A stretch of DNA of 64,000 nt from Brasenia schreberi. Its lineage: Eukaryota; Streptophyta; Magnoliopsida; Nymphaeales; Cabombaceae. Below are positions 1 through 12,756 of the stretch, piece after piece. Under the pieces are notes generated by a model. That model saw only the letters and a program-made list of their open reading frames with translations, ran no database searches and was not told where the DNA came from. Every line of letters starts with the position of its first letter. The stretch's first letter is position 1. Where the stretch lies: NCBI GenBank assembly GCA_036023115.1, contig JAYKKT010000041.1:5754501-5818500 (forward strand), in the 5' to 3' direction. A program made the position numbers and the translations under genes.

Positions 1-1234
1 ATATCTTTATATTTTTGTAGGTTTAGAACCAATTTGGATTCATGCCAGGCAGATCTAGAAAAAGCTTATGATAGATCAATAAATATCATTTGATCTGACC
101 GATTCACTTTTTGAGATGTCTTATGAAATATTTTAGAGCAAAAAAGAAAGACCTTCACATGATATTTATTGATCTAGAAAAAGCTTACGATAGGGTACCT
201 AAGGAGGTTCTTTGGAGAACCTTGGAAAAAAGAGGTATCCCATTGACATACATAAACCTTATGAGACATGTACGATGGTGCAAAAACATATATGAGGACT
301 CGTGAAGGAATGACAAACTTCTTTGAAGTTAATATTGCGTTACATCAAGAATCAACTTTAAGTCCATACTTATTTATAATAGTGATTGATGAGTTAACAA
401 AACATATTCAAGATGAAGTATCTTGGTGTATGTTATTTACATATGACATTGTGGTAATGGAGGAGTCTAAGGAAAAAATTAATAGAAAATTAGAACTATG
501 AGGAGAAACATTAGAAAGTAAAGGCTTTCGACTTAGTAGAACAAAGATAGAGTATATGGAGTGTAAGTTTGATCATTTGGTTACTTCATAGGACATTAAA
601 ATTGGCACACAATGCATCCCCTAAAAAAAAAGTTTAGGGTCAATTTTTCAGAGTGATGGAAGAATTGATGGAGATGTTACACAGAATTAATGTTGACTGG
701 TTAAAATGGAGAGGAGTATAAGGTATTCTTTATGATAAGAAGATGTCATTAAAGTTAAAAGGTAAATATTATAGAACAACAATTAGACCTGCCATGTTTT
801 ATGGTTCTGAGTGTTGCGCCGTTAATCATCAACATGTACAAAAAATGTCTATGATAAGAAGGAAGATGTTAAGATGGATGAGTGGTCATACAAGAAAAGA
901 TCGTATACATAATGAGGTTATTAGAAACAAATTAGGAGTGACACTAATAGATGATAAAATGAGAGAATATCGTTTAAGATGGTTTGGACATATAGAAAGA
1001 AGATCAAAAGAAGAACCTTTAAGAAGGTATGAAAAACTATATTTTGAAAGTATTAAAAAAGATAGAGAACGATCACGAAAGTGTTAGGAAGAGACAATAA
1101 AGAAGGATATAGTTTATTGTGAGTTAACTAACTGCTAACATGGCACATGATAGGGCTCCGTGGAAACAAAGAATCCATGTAGCCGACCCCATCTAGTATG
1201 GGAAAAGGCTTTGTTGTTGTTGTTGTTGTTATTG
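1..1234 (+). mobile_element. RTE-clade LINE copy A, decayed, plus strand
   Basis: Remnant of a non-LTR retrotransposon of the RTE type. Translated pieces match the reverse transcriptase of the intact copy near 23 kb: [12 protein letters not shown] near 165-205, a [14 protein letters not shown] block near 345-375, and the [12 protein letters not shown] region near 900-930. The active-site box reads FTYD instead of FADD, so one catalytic aspartate is lost, and frames are broken several times. The 3' end is the conserved RTE tail (HVADP codons, then GGGAAAAGGCT) followed by a (TTG)n tail near 1212-1234. The 5' end is lost or lies outside the window; about 27 bp are missing near position 24 relative to other copies. 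Positions 51-89 carry a local rearrangement, described under findings. Confidence 0.9.
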
Positions 1235-1689
1235 TATCTTGTTTTTTGAGTTTTTTCTACTTTGGAGGATGTTTCATAGTTTTGTAATCAATGATTCACT
1301 CGCAGGAATTTCGCTCTGAAATGCAACACATAGACCTCTTCATAGAGAGACGTGCATGGGCTTCTCTTTAAGAAAGAGACATGGTGGAACCGTGTCTCAT
1401 CCTTAAGGAGAGGCATTCTTGGACCACGTCTTCCTTGACATGTCATCAACCAAACCATGCATTGTTATGCGTTATGATCGGAAGCTTATATCCCTATATA
1501 TATTATAGAATGACAAACAACTTTACAAAAAACACTTATAATGAAATTAATTCGGAGAAAATGATGACTGATCAAAATACTTATTATACCACCACTAAGG
1601 AGAATGAAAATTATTGTAGTGCACCAAGTGATGTATTCATTTAGTGGTTGGCCACTGAGGTAGAAAAATAATTTGTTGATTGGGAGAGT
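1235..1689. other. Non-coding spacer, nothing recognised
   Basis: AT-rich DNA between the RTE tail and the MULE remnant. A short open frame at 1381-1644 has no recognisable domain and is probably chance. Part of the MULE 5' end or its terminal repeat could lie here, but I could not identify one. Confidence 0.4.
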
Positions 1690-2920
1690 GAGAGACTTGA
1701 CTATTCACTTCTTTTTATAACAGATGATATGTTTATGAGTTGTAATAAACTTATTGAGTATATGAGAAAGTATAATATTATTATTGTTATTTTTTATTTA
1801 AAGTGTAAAGGTATAACAAACAACGTATAAATTGAGTATAAAAAGAGTGACAAATACCAACAAAGTAAAAATATTAATGTTGAAAATAATAGGTGGATAG
1901 ACACTAAGAAGGTAAACTGTTCATTTTTATCAAGAGGAGAGAGTGCAGTCGATGGTTATTAGAAGTTGAATATAGTAAATGAGACATAATCATCCTTTAA
2001 AATTGTATTTTAAAGGACATTCTTTTGTACAAGACCTTACAAAAAGTCATTACAAATTAAAGCATATTTTGATACATTTGAAGTGAGTTGATGAGGCAAA
2101 TGTGAGCAACAAGACATATTTACAATACATGGATAAAAATTAGGAATAAATATAGGAGTTCTCGAAATGTTCTACAACTACTACCCGATCTAGACACTCA
2201 CCAATATCATACATAGTATTGTAAAATTTCTTATACGGATACTATCAGTGATATTATATTTGCACATCTTTGTTTCGTACAATTATTTCATGTATTTTAT
2301 GGATATTAAAATTTGATAGCACATACAAGACAAACATCTAAGTGTTTTAATTTTATTTTTTAATGTCAGATTGTATGTAGTGTGTAACGGTTGTATATAT
2401 TTTATATTTTATAGGTATAAGATGCATTTTCTTAACGTTGTCATGTTCACATCAACCTCTAAGAACTTCTCTATAACCTTCGCTTTTATGAGTGTTGAAA
2501 AGGAAGATAATTATGTTTGGGTGTTGAGGTATATAAAAGAGTTATACACTCTAAACAACTTTCCACATGATATCTGCAGTGATCGTGATATGGTTTTGGT
2601 GGATGTCATTTAAATAATATTTTCAAATACAACTCACTTTTTATGTAGACAACATATAACAGAAAACATTAAAGCATTTATTGTCAAATTGCTAAGAAAT
2701 AAAGCGATTGATAATGTATTTAGTTTGAGTTAGATGAAGGTCATCCACTCATCAAATCAAGCTAGACATGGAGGAGGACATGCCACATATTGTCAATCAT
2801 GGAGGAGAAGATATAGGAACATCTACAATGGTGGCATTTCAAAGAAGTTAATGAACCATCTACAGCGAGACAAATTTGTTAAGATGTTGAATGAGTAGTT
2901 GAGTCCTTGTTTACATATAC
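1690..2920 (+). pseudogene. Mutator-like (MULE) transposase pseudogene
   Basis: Degenerate transposase of the plant MULE/FAR1-like family. The N-terminal DNA-binding part starts near 1705 (FITDDMFMSCNKLIEYMR) and continues with TKKVNCSF near 1905, in one frame broken by stops. The transposase core follows an AG/GT-like junction near 2416: YKMHFLNVVMFTSTS, then FAFMSVEKEDNYVWVL, then DRDMVLVDVI ending at a TAA (2611). After that single stop the same frame continues with FSNTTHFLCRQHITENIKAF, which contains the family's CxxH signature. Later pieces to about 2920 are weaker. In-frame stops make it non-functional. I found no terminal inverted repeats, so the element boundaries are unknown. The core identification is confident; the N-terminal part is supported by pattern similarity only. 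Confidence 0.75.
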
Positions 2921-3324
2921 ATGTAATCGTTATTTACATATACATGTACTAAATATTATAAAAAAGCATCCCAAGTACAAGCTTCATCCCAAAATATCAT
3001 GTATCATCACCATCATCCTCATGTATGATCAACCAATGTACACACTACTCATATGTCTCAAATAGGTTCAACAATGCAGGATCACCTGACAATAACTGTG
3101 ACACATGTTCTGAATGTACTAAAGTTAGTGTAAATATGTCAAGTATCACAGTAAGACGCTAGTATAAGAAAGTATATGAGAAAAGTTAGTATTATAATCA
3201 AAGTAAAACAAAGTTATAAATGCTACTATTATATAAAATTATTTATTTACCTGTATGAAGAATAATGTATCATGTTGCCTAGGCAAAGTAAGATGAGTTA
3301 GATGCAACTCATTGATACAATATC

Positions 3325-3660
3325 TCAAAATAAATCAATGTGTTTGAAAAATGTACCACTCCATGTACAATTTATCACACTCACGAGGGTACAATATTGG
3401 GAGGCTAAAGTACTCAAGATCAAAATAATGAGAATGTTGTGTCTCCCAACTAACATCATATAGCTTGTATTGTACCTTATACATATGGAACTTTGCAGGT
3501 CTCTTTGCAATGGAGGATCTTATTGGTATAACTAGGATACTTTGATGGCGATCAAATTGTCGAACTACACGATCTAGCATATAAGGTTCTATAATATTTA
3601 TACAACAAATGCAATTGTAGCATCTAGACAACTTATATATATTACAATTCAAGTATTTTG
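3325..3660 (-). pseudogene. Plant mobile domain (PMD, MAIN/MAIL1-like) remnant
   Basis: Minus-strand open frame of about 105 aa with the layout of the plant mobile (aminotransferase-like) domain: NIIEPYMLDRVVRQFDRHQS resembles the family's core (a short hydrophobic stretch, a Pro/His-rich turn, then DRVxRQFG), followed by YKLYDVSWETQHSHYFDLEY and a C-terminal MEWY segment. The family is found in host proteins (MAIN, MAIL1) and is often carried by MULE or gypsy elements. This copy lies just downstream of the MULE transposase, in the opposite orientation, so it may be MULE cargo. It is a fragment with no visible N-terminus. The call rests on motif shape rather than on a catalytic signature. Confidence 0.5.
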
Positions 3661-4399
3661 TAGAATAATATAGCTATCACTCAATCAACATTGCACAAAG
3701 TAAAATATAAGAATTTATAACATATAAGGTTATGTTTAATTAAAAGATTAAGAACATAGTTGTCATTTCATAAATACTTATTATATCATTATCAAATACA
3801 ATTGCTTATGATACTTAGTAAGGTGATCAATAGAAGATTGTGACAAACATTTCCCATCCATCGACCTACTTATGATTCCCGATCCATTGGTCGCATACTA
3901 ACTCTAAAAGCTAGAAAATACTTTTAAATTCATGCATATAATTAAAAATATAACTTGTTAAATAATAGAAATAACTATATGAAAGATATTATAGCAAGCA
4001 ATAATAGGCTAATTGAGCTTGGCTGTGAGCTTTTAGATGTGTCCTAAGAGTTCAATGATATCACATCCCATTTCTCGTCTTTAGGCAAGAAGAAGACATC
4101 TCTTCTTTGCGAGTTAGTAGGGGTAGAGGTTCATTATGAGAAGCAACTTACCAAGGTAAGAGATTTGAAGAAATAATGCTTGACATTTGTTTTGGACCAA
4201 CCTCGTTCAAGTGAAGATCTTCTCCTCCTTTCTCAAAATAGAGAAGCACTAGAGAAGGAGAAGTTTTATCAACAAGCTATTACACATGCAAAGGTAACGT
4301 AGTTTAGCTCTCTACATGCTTTCCATAAGAGATTTGGACCAAGCTATGGTTAGCCTATGACCATCCATTCTTTGATCCTTTGTATAGCATGATTGTTAT
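3661..4399. other. AT-rich spacer, nothing firm
   Basis: No convincing gene. A plus-strand stretch near 4010-4310 translates for some distance (SSLGKKKTSLLCELVGVEVH, then KQLTKVRDLKK after a gap of a few residues) but contains stops and I do not recognise it. It may be a flank of the gypsy remnant that follows. Confidence 0.35.
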
Positions 4400-5640
4400 A
4401 ATTCTTTTTTATTCAATGAATAAATTCTCCATCTCATGTTGAGGGATAGTAGCTCTTCAAGAATTTCTCATTGATACTCCTACTATGCTCTTTTCTTTGA
4501 TCTACACTATCTTATAAGATTCTTCGGATAATACCTCGGTGACAATGTAATGCCCTTCCCAATTTGGGGATCATTTCTTAAGTTGAGGATCCTTTGGCGC
4601 AACTAATAATATCGCCTTCCAAACCAAGTGTCCCTCTTAGAACCTTTTGGGTTGGATATGCTTATTATAAGCCTATGAAACTTTATGTTTATTAGCTATC
4701 AAGGGTCATTAATTGGTCTTCGTCCACTAACTTTAACTCCATAGCCATCGACTGAAGGTATGGTTGGTTGCAAGTTGTTCTACCTAGCCACTCGCAGTGA
4801 CCTGACATTGATTTCAATTAGAAACACAATATCTTGCCTATATGTCAACCGGAAAGGTGTCAATCTTGTTTCCATAATCTTTGAATTCAGATAAGCCCAT
4901 AGCATCTTAGAAAAGGTCTTGTGCTATTGATGAGGGTTATTCTCGAGAGACTTCTTCATCAAGTTGATAATTATTTTATTTGTAGGCTCAACTTGGCCAT
5001 TTACTTTTGTATAATACAGTGTTGACCATTCTAATCCAATGCCATTTATAAAGGCTTTTACTTTTTCACTCGAATCTATAGTAATAGGCCACTTCAACTG
5101 AAAAACAATTCTTGATCAGTAGTGATAGTGATAGTGATAGTTTGAGGAATACCAGATCGAAAAAAGATCTAATCATTGATGAACTTGATCACATTATCTT
5201 GAGAAAAGCTTTTCATGCGTCGAGTCTCAACCCATTTAGTGAAATAGTCAGTTGCTATTATTATGAATGTCTCTTAGAGGATTTAGGGTGACTCATCCTT
5301 AGAAAGGTCATGTTTTATTTATAAGATTTAGCTTGATTGCCAACACCCATTGAATAGGGACATGACGTTGGCAAGATTGGAATCCTTTTGCATATAACAT
5401 GCAATCCTAATACATTGTTGTCTAATAATATTCATGGTGATATATATCAGTTACATCATTTTTAGCCTAAGAACAATGGGCACCACATATGCCTTCATGA
5501 ACCTCCACTATTAGAGTACAAGCATCTGCCTTATCTAGGCCTCTCAAGAGCAAATGTTGGTCACTTCATTTCTATAGGTCACCATCAAGTTGGACATACC
5601 TGGGAGTCGGTCGTTTTGCTTTTGTCATGCCTCGAGTTGT
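4400..5640 (-). mobile_element. Ty3/gypsy pol remnant: integrase region
   Basis: Read on the minus strand. Near 5470-5530 a zinc-binding start is visible (HEGICGAHC). The integrase core follows near 5150-5270 (IIIATDYFTKWVETRRMKSF, with the first catalytic Asp in ATDYF), a second Asp lies in TTDQELFF near 5100, and the third acidic residue is in VNGQVEPTNK near 4960-4990. All three catalytic positions are therefore still readable, although frameshifts and stops break the frame. Downstream pieces toward 4400 are weaker. Reverse transcriptase and RNase H, expected to the right, are absent beyond about 5640, so the element is truncated there. No LTR pair was found. Confidence 0.8.
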
Positions 5641-8600
5641 GGCTCCCTCCAAATGGTCAATGCCCTTTGACCTGTTTGACATGACTCATGAGTCAAAGAG
5701 TAAGGTGATAAAAAGTCTAAGTCAATAGGCTAAAACAACTAAAGGACAAATGCTCTATAATTAAAATCTATTTGTTCACTTTTATCAACAAATGGTGAGT
5801 CCACTAAGCAACAAAATTCTACAAGTTTTTATAAAATCACAATCTATATATGAATTTTCAATCAAATAATTTAAATACAATAACTCAACCCTATCTTTTA
5901 TGGATCAGTTGGTTTCAATGTTACAACCTCATTATTTATGCTAACTTGATCATATAATATTATAAAATATGAGCACTTTAACCATTCTCGTAAGTGGATG
6001 AAATATCTCTACCGCCATAGGTATATTAAAGGCATGCTTGTTTCAAATCATACATAATATAAGTAAGAAATCAATATCATCAATATAAACATGGATACAC
6101 ACATCAATAATACAAACTTAGTTTCGATATGAATACTACTAGCGTGTCCAACCACAACCAAGCCATAGGAGGCTCTCAATCCATTCTTTTGTCCCAACAC
6201 TTGGCCTTCGACAACCATCTCATTATAGCATTGGGTCCCCAGCCTTGATAGATTGTTAAATAACGCATCAACTCTAACCACTTGAGTATAGAAGGCAATA
6301 ATTTTCGAAAGCCACATAAGTAGGGTTATACTTTCATGCAATTATGTATACAAACCCAAAATTATATCCACTTGAGGCATCTCTCAGCCTGATGCAATAA
6401 TCTTTAAAAGTCGATCACCCTTTTAGTTTTAAATATCAAGAACCATATATCAAAATTCAATATCCAAAACCATTTCATTTTAAAATACTCACTATTATTT
6501 TTGGTTTATCATATGACTAAACATGTTCTCAACCCAAGCATGTCATAACATGATACGAGTTATTAAATGCAAGTTACAAGTGAATATGTATGACCAATGA
6601 AGAAGCCAATGGGTTAGCATCTCCCAACATGCCTATCGAAGAATTTGTAACCCTCCTATCTCGATGGTGCAACACGTCCTGATAGCCGGGATTACAAATC
6701 ATGGCTCTATGACAATAGATGTTTCACCCCATACATAGAGGTTGGCGAGTTAGTACTATCGGTTATGACCATCCACCATTCAATGACATCTCGTACTATT
6801 GCAAATAGTGAATTTATATCCAATAATATTTACTCGCACTCAGACACACTCATTGAATGCATCAATGCTGATAATAAAATAGTTTCCAAAGCACTTTAAG
6901 CAAGTCAATATATAATCATTTCAAGGCATTAACAAGTTAATTCATAATCATATGCATTATTTAAAATCAATCAAACCTATCTCTAGCATGCATGTCAAAA
7001 GGAAATGCATCTACTAATATTTTAATAATTTATGATTATTAAAGCCATTATTAAAATAAAACCTATTCGATAAGAAAATCATGCAAATCAAAGTTCGAAC
7101 AACTCCTTTTCAAACAAAATATCTTAATTTGATCTTAGACCTTAGATCCATATTTTTTATCAACATCACTTCATTTGTCTCCTAAATCACCATAAAAGCA
7201 TTTTAATATTAACGTTTATCATATTACGAACCCAATGATTTGAACCTTGTTGAAAAGAGACTCTAAACACCTCCAAAAGGGAACAAAAAATCATTCTAGA
7301 TCTGATTTAGGTTTGTTAGGATTCAAACCCATAATTTATGCCAAACATATTCAAATATTACATAACGGATCCAAACCTAGAATAGTGTCCCTTCAAAGGA
7401 CACTAGCTTCATGTCTATTTTATTTCCTTACTCGTCGACGCAACATAACACTTGTAGAAATGTTATTGCCCTAAAAATTCCAACCCGCTGTTAGAAATCT
7501 TCAAAATCCAACATTTTTTGTGATTCTTCTAACTAAACGATTACAAGGAAAGGTTCTTCACTCAAAGATGGCCGATTTGACCCAAAGCACAACTATCTAT
7601 GGTGACAGTTTTCATCGATATCACGAAAGAAAGTAGCAATAAAGAGGAAACTTGTGAGGGTCATGAATATTTTGATTTTTTCGATGATCCATCTCAACAT
7701 CTTTATTTTTGTCACAAACATCTTTTCCACATGTTGATGATTAACTGCTCAACATTCATAATCATAACTTTAATGGTATCTTCTTGTCACAAAAAATTAA
7801 GAACTTACCTAGGCCTAAATAAGGTCTTAAAAAAAAAACTTGAAGTTACCCATTGAAATTGTTACTATTTTACATATTTACAAGACTTGAGCTATTTCTA
7901 CTAGTCAAATATTAGTATAATTAGGCAAACTTTTCCCGTTATGAAAGAAGACATAGTCTCCTAGTTTCTAATCTCTATACTTGTTCCAACACGAAAATCA
8001 GCCCCCTATGAATATCGGGATTGGACATTGTCGCGAAATATCACGTCAAAAAATAAGAGATAAAACTACATTAGAGGTAAGAAAAATATTAGAAATTTTT
8101 TAACTAATGATATTCAGTCATCACTTGTACAAAAAACAATTTTATTTGCTTCCACATTTTCTCTCCCATTTTCCATCTTGCTATAATCTAAAATTCACTT
8201 AAGTCTTTTCTAAAACAATTTCCTTTATCAAAGAAATTAAGTAAAATATTAACACCAATATTAAATAATCTTAAATTAAGAGGAGCGTGCATTTTTTCAC
8301 AAAATCATAAAAAAAAATATTTTCTGCGTCCCCTTTTTTGCAATTCTTGGCACCAACATTTTGGGATTTTAATCCCAAATTATTCATTCTTGATCTCTCA
8401 TGTACACGTCACGTTGTATGAGGAACTCATTTTCTACTCAAGGCGTCCCCTAAAATTTCATCCTCGCGACCAGCCAAGCTTGCACATTTGATCTTTAGGT
8501 ACCTTAGGGATATATATTGTATTTTCTTCATTTTATGTAGGTATTCTTTTGTCTAACAGCAAAAAGCGAGGATGTATTAAGTAATAAAATATTATACATG

Positions 8601-10149
8601 TTAAAAAAAATTCTGAGCTTCCATACGTCTTGGCTAAGACTTTTCAAAAGATGCATCATCCATAAATAAAAAAATTAGTAGCAAGTTTTAAACTAAAATC
8701 ATTATTACTCTTTCAAACCGAGAAAAATAAGAGCAATTAAGATAATATGAAGCAGAGAAAATAAGACGTGCGGAAAAAATAATATGAGCATAAAAAAAAT
8801 GAGTAAGCTTGAGGAAAAATAAAACAAGAATCATCTATTATCTTTTAAAACGAGAAAAAATAAGAAGCGGAGTTAACATAATGGTAAAAAGCAGAAAAAT
8901 AAGGCGAGCAAAAAAAATAATAAGCCACAGAAAGCGGAGTGTTAATCTTGGATTCTACGTTAGCGTAAGAGAAGCGAAGAAAATAGGTAATTATTGATTC
9001 ATGTAGTCAAAACAAGTTGAATAAGATGATGCATAGCAAAATTAGGAATGGAGGTTTTATCGTATAAAGGCCATTAAAAGCAATGAATAAGATCTAGTTA
9101 AATTTTGATGAAATTTAACAACCAAAAAATAATATGAAAAATCAAAATAACAATGACAACAAAAAACTGTAATATGAAAAAATCAAAATCACAATGAACA
9201 CAAATTTGGCCACCGGTGAGTTGAATTCCAAAATCTTGTCCAGTGAAGGTAAAAAAAAGAATATTGAAGCTTTTTGAAGCCTCATAGAATCAAAGATTAA
9301 AGCAAGAGAAATATTGACTTCTTAAAAGGGGAAGGGTTTTTGTTTCTCTACCTTTATTGAGGATTAAGCGAGAGAAGAGAAGTTTTATGCAGAACTCAGG
9401 TATTTTTGCCTTAGAAGAAACAGAGTTATTTTGGCCTTTTATAGAGTAATGTAGCTTTCCTAATTTGCCTTTTATAGAGGAAATAGTATTAACTTTTTGA
9501 TTTTATTTGTATTATTATTTTATTTTTATTTGTTTTTTTTTCTCAATCATTTATCTTTATGTCATCGTGATATACTTCTCTCTTTTATCTAAGTAACATG
9601 GTTCTTTAGATATTTTGAAGAAAATTGCTAGTGACTGCATTGCTCATTCACTTTATTTATTTTATACTTTTGACCTTTACATTAATTGGAATTATAGAGC
9701 ACTTCACGTGCTCATTATATTTATTTTATACTTTTTGACGCTACATTAATTGTTATATCTTATCATATTTGGTTATATCTTCTATCACAGATTGTCTGTC
9801 TAGAAACTTGTTATTTAATTATACTTTTATCCTTATCCCTTGTATATGAGTTGTTTTACTCTATTGAGATTAGGTTCTACAAGTTGCTATATGTACTTCA
9901 TGTTATTTTGTTTTTCTTCTTATTATTATTTTAAAAGATACTACAGGTCCAAGTCACGATTATCCATCCAGTCACGCGTGGTGGCTACACTGGTTGTCAC
10001 GATGATGGGGAGTGGTGATCTTCAAGGGAAGGAAAGATAGTTCTTGGTCCATGAAAGAATGAAGTCATCAAAGTGGTTGAAGATCCACATCTAGGGAAAA
10101 AATGTTTAAATTAAGGTGTAGTAGTGGTAATTGAAAAACTGAAAAAAAT
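5641..10149. other. Repeat-derived AT-rich DNA without recognisable genes
   Basis: No open frame here matches a family I know. A possible LTR edge begins near 5617 (TGTCATGCCTCGAG), exactly where the gypsy pol homology stops, but I could not find a partner LTR. Around 6600-6790 the sequence is richer in GC and looks repeat-derived. From about 8640 to 9000 it is very A-rich, with loosely repeated GAGAAAAATAAGA-like units. The short frames at 6048-6341, 7247-7856 and 8809-8997 look like chance frames. Confidence 0.4.
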
Positions 10150-11900
10150 AAAAAACACTTAATGCATTAAAAGGTGCAATATTAGTCATTATTACTAATT
10201 ATAGGAGATATAATTTTTTGTGCCAATATTTTCTTCCCTAAAGCTCATTAACAATAATGTGTTAGAAATTGTTAAAAGCTTAATCATTAAGAGAAATTAC
10301 CTAAAGCTGAATGTGTCAGAGAAATTGTTAAAAGCTTAGTATTAAGCAATTAAAATTGAATTATCAAGTGTAACTATTGCAATAAATTAATACAATCAAT
10401 ACAATAAATTTCAAATTTAAATATTTATTAGCATGTTTTTATATAAATAAATTTAATTTTTTCATTACTTTAATACTAGCATGAGTCAAAATAAATTTTT
10501 TTGATTGATAAAGTCTCTATAATTCATATATTCGAAAGCATTAACTAAGGTATTATGTGTAATTTATATATTATAATTGCTATTTTAATTAATTTGATGA
10601 TTAATTTAGACTAAATTTTACCTAATACTAATTAAGTATGAATTTGATTCTAATTGAAATAGAAATTTAAATGAATAATACGACTGACAGATTAAAAATA
10701 TTTTATAGATAACTCCTACTAATAATAAAATTAAATAGCATTAAATTATTATTGATATGTTCAATTATATTTTTGTTTGAAAAACTAGAAAATAAAGATC
10801 CTACGGAAATATATTGACAAAAACAAAAAATATAAAACTTCAGTACATTAAAGACAATAATTGTCATTATTACTGTTACCCAAATAAATATTTTATAAAA
10901 CTTAGTACATTAAAGGCAATAATTGTCATATTAAAGCTCATTAATAGATAAATATTTTCTTGGCAGAAAAATTGTCATCGTAAAAGCTCATTAATGACTT
11001 AGAAAAATTGTTAGGATTGAATTATTGTAATTATAATAAATTCAAAATTTAAATATTTATTATTAGCATATTTTTACAAGAAATAAATCTAATTTTCCAT
11101 TGCCTCAATGTTCACTTGAGCCCAAATAAACGTTTTCATTGTCCCGTCTCCATAATTAACATATTAGACAATAATTAACGTATTATGTGCAATTTACGTA
11201 TTACAACTATTATTTTAATTAACTGTTAGCTAACTTAAAAATAAATTTTACCTTTTATTAATTAGAAATTAAGTTTGACTGTAATTGAGATAAAATTTAA
11301 ATAAATAATACAACCCAGTCAAATACTTTTATAAATGATTCCTATAATAATAAAATTAAATAACATTGAAATTATTAATGATATGTTCAATTATAATTTA
11401 TTTTCAAAACTAACACGAAATCCTGCTAATCGAATATGCAATCGAAAAGCCAAAAGAATAAAAAACTTAGTACATTAATGAATAATAATAGTTATTGTTA
11501 TTGTTAATTGCTAGAGGAATATTTTCTTGATACCAAAGTTTTCATCCTGAAGCTCATTAATGATGAGCTAAGAAAAATGGTTAGAAACTGAATTATTAGG
11601 TGTAATTAATATAATAAATTAATACAATAAATTTGAAATTTAAATATTCATTAACATATTTTTATAAAAATAAATTAATTTTCCTTACTTTAATATTTGT
11701 GAGTCTAAATAAGACTTTTAATTGCCCGGCTCCATATAATTAATGTATTAGACATTAATTAATGTATTATAGGTCATTTAAATATTACAATTATTTATTT
11801 AAATTAATTGTTGATTTAATTTTGAAAATGACAAAAGTTATTAATTAAAAATCAATTTGATTTTGAATGACATAAAATTTAAATAGAATCATACTTGTTA
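10150..11900. repeat. Three diverged tandem units of about 600 bp, AT-rich
   Basis: The same ordered series of blocks recurs three times, roughly at 10150-10790, 10840-11410 and 11455-11900. The blocks are: a CTCATTAA block with AAATTGTTA, then ATTTAAATATTTATTA, then an ATTATGTGCAATTTA-like block, then TAAATTTTACCT, then GATATGTTCAATTATA (the last lost from unit 3). Spacing between matching blocks is about 640 and 590 bp. The units differ by many substitutions and small indels, so the array is old. No coding sequence is visible. It could be a degenerate satellite or a tandemly duplicated element body. Confidence 0.7.
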
Positions 11901-11933
11901 ACAATGTTATCAAAGTGATAATAGGAAATATTC

Positions 11934-12038
11934 TAAAAAAATATGTAGGATTTTTTTAAATCTTAAATTGCTCATAATCAATGCTAAAAAAATATGTAAG
12001 GATTTTTTAAATCTTAAATTGCTCATAATCAATGCAAA
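11934..12038. repeat. Tandem duplication, about 52 bp x 2
   Basis: Two adjacent near-identical copies, each containing AAATATGTA, TTTTTTAAATCTTAAATTG and CTCATAATCAATGC. They differ by only one or two bases and are much younger than the ~600-bp array beside them. Confidence 0.85.
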
Positions 12039-12502
12039 AAGTATAAATATTTTATTTTAATATACAAATGATAATGTATTTAATTTTGAATATAAAATAC
12101 TAGAAGATTTAAATAAAAGATTGACTCACTAATTTCATACGTGAAATTAGGTATTATCCTACAAATCTACCACAAGTATTATGATGAGTATTATGACGAA
12201 CATGCATTATATTAATTTAATAAACATGTGTACCCGGCTGGATTTACATCGTTGGGTTCACTCGAATTAGGCAGGTTTACTTACTTACACGGAAATATTG
12301 TTGATATCTTTAGTGATCTAAAATCAGTACAATACTTTATCATCCCTATTTGATAAAACATCTACTTCTTATTTGTATTTGTTAATGGATAAGTCAAAGG
12401 TAATGTTTTCTCTTCATTTTATAAAAAATTGCTCATTAATTTTCTCTAAATTGATATCACATTATATTTAAATTAAAATTATATATTTCTAATTCAAGTA
12501 TG

Positions 12503-12529
12503 GTATATATATATATATATATATATAAG
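12503..12529. repeat. (AT)n microsatellite
   Basis: Uninterrupted alternation of T and A, about 13 dinucleotides, upstream of the NUP54 fragment. Confidence 0.95.
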
Positions 12530-12756
12530 ATCACCTGATCAAACACAATACTTATTCTCAAAAGCCAGACAATTTTCTTGAGCATAGATATGTCCAGTGT
12601 CACAAACAACTTTGATCTTATTTTTCTGCTCAGGTATCTCCTTGAAGTAACTTCTTAAGTTTGATCTTGAGGAATTTATCAGTCAGATATATTTTGATGC
12701 ATTTTCACATGATTCAACAATATAGTCTGTTATCCTGCTCGTATGTTAAAACACAG

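Noticed and set aside
1212..1234. TTG repeats (and ACA repeats at 15294, 22636, 25998, 51734) as a CRISPR-like or independent microsatellite
   Set aside because: In every case they are the 3' tail of an RTE element. There are no spacers.
5617..8060. Possible very long solo LTR starting TGTCATGCCTCGAG
   Set aside because: No second copy in the window and no defined end; cannot be supported.
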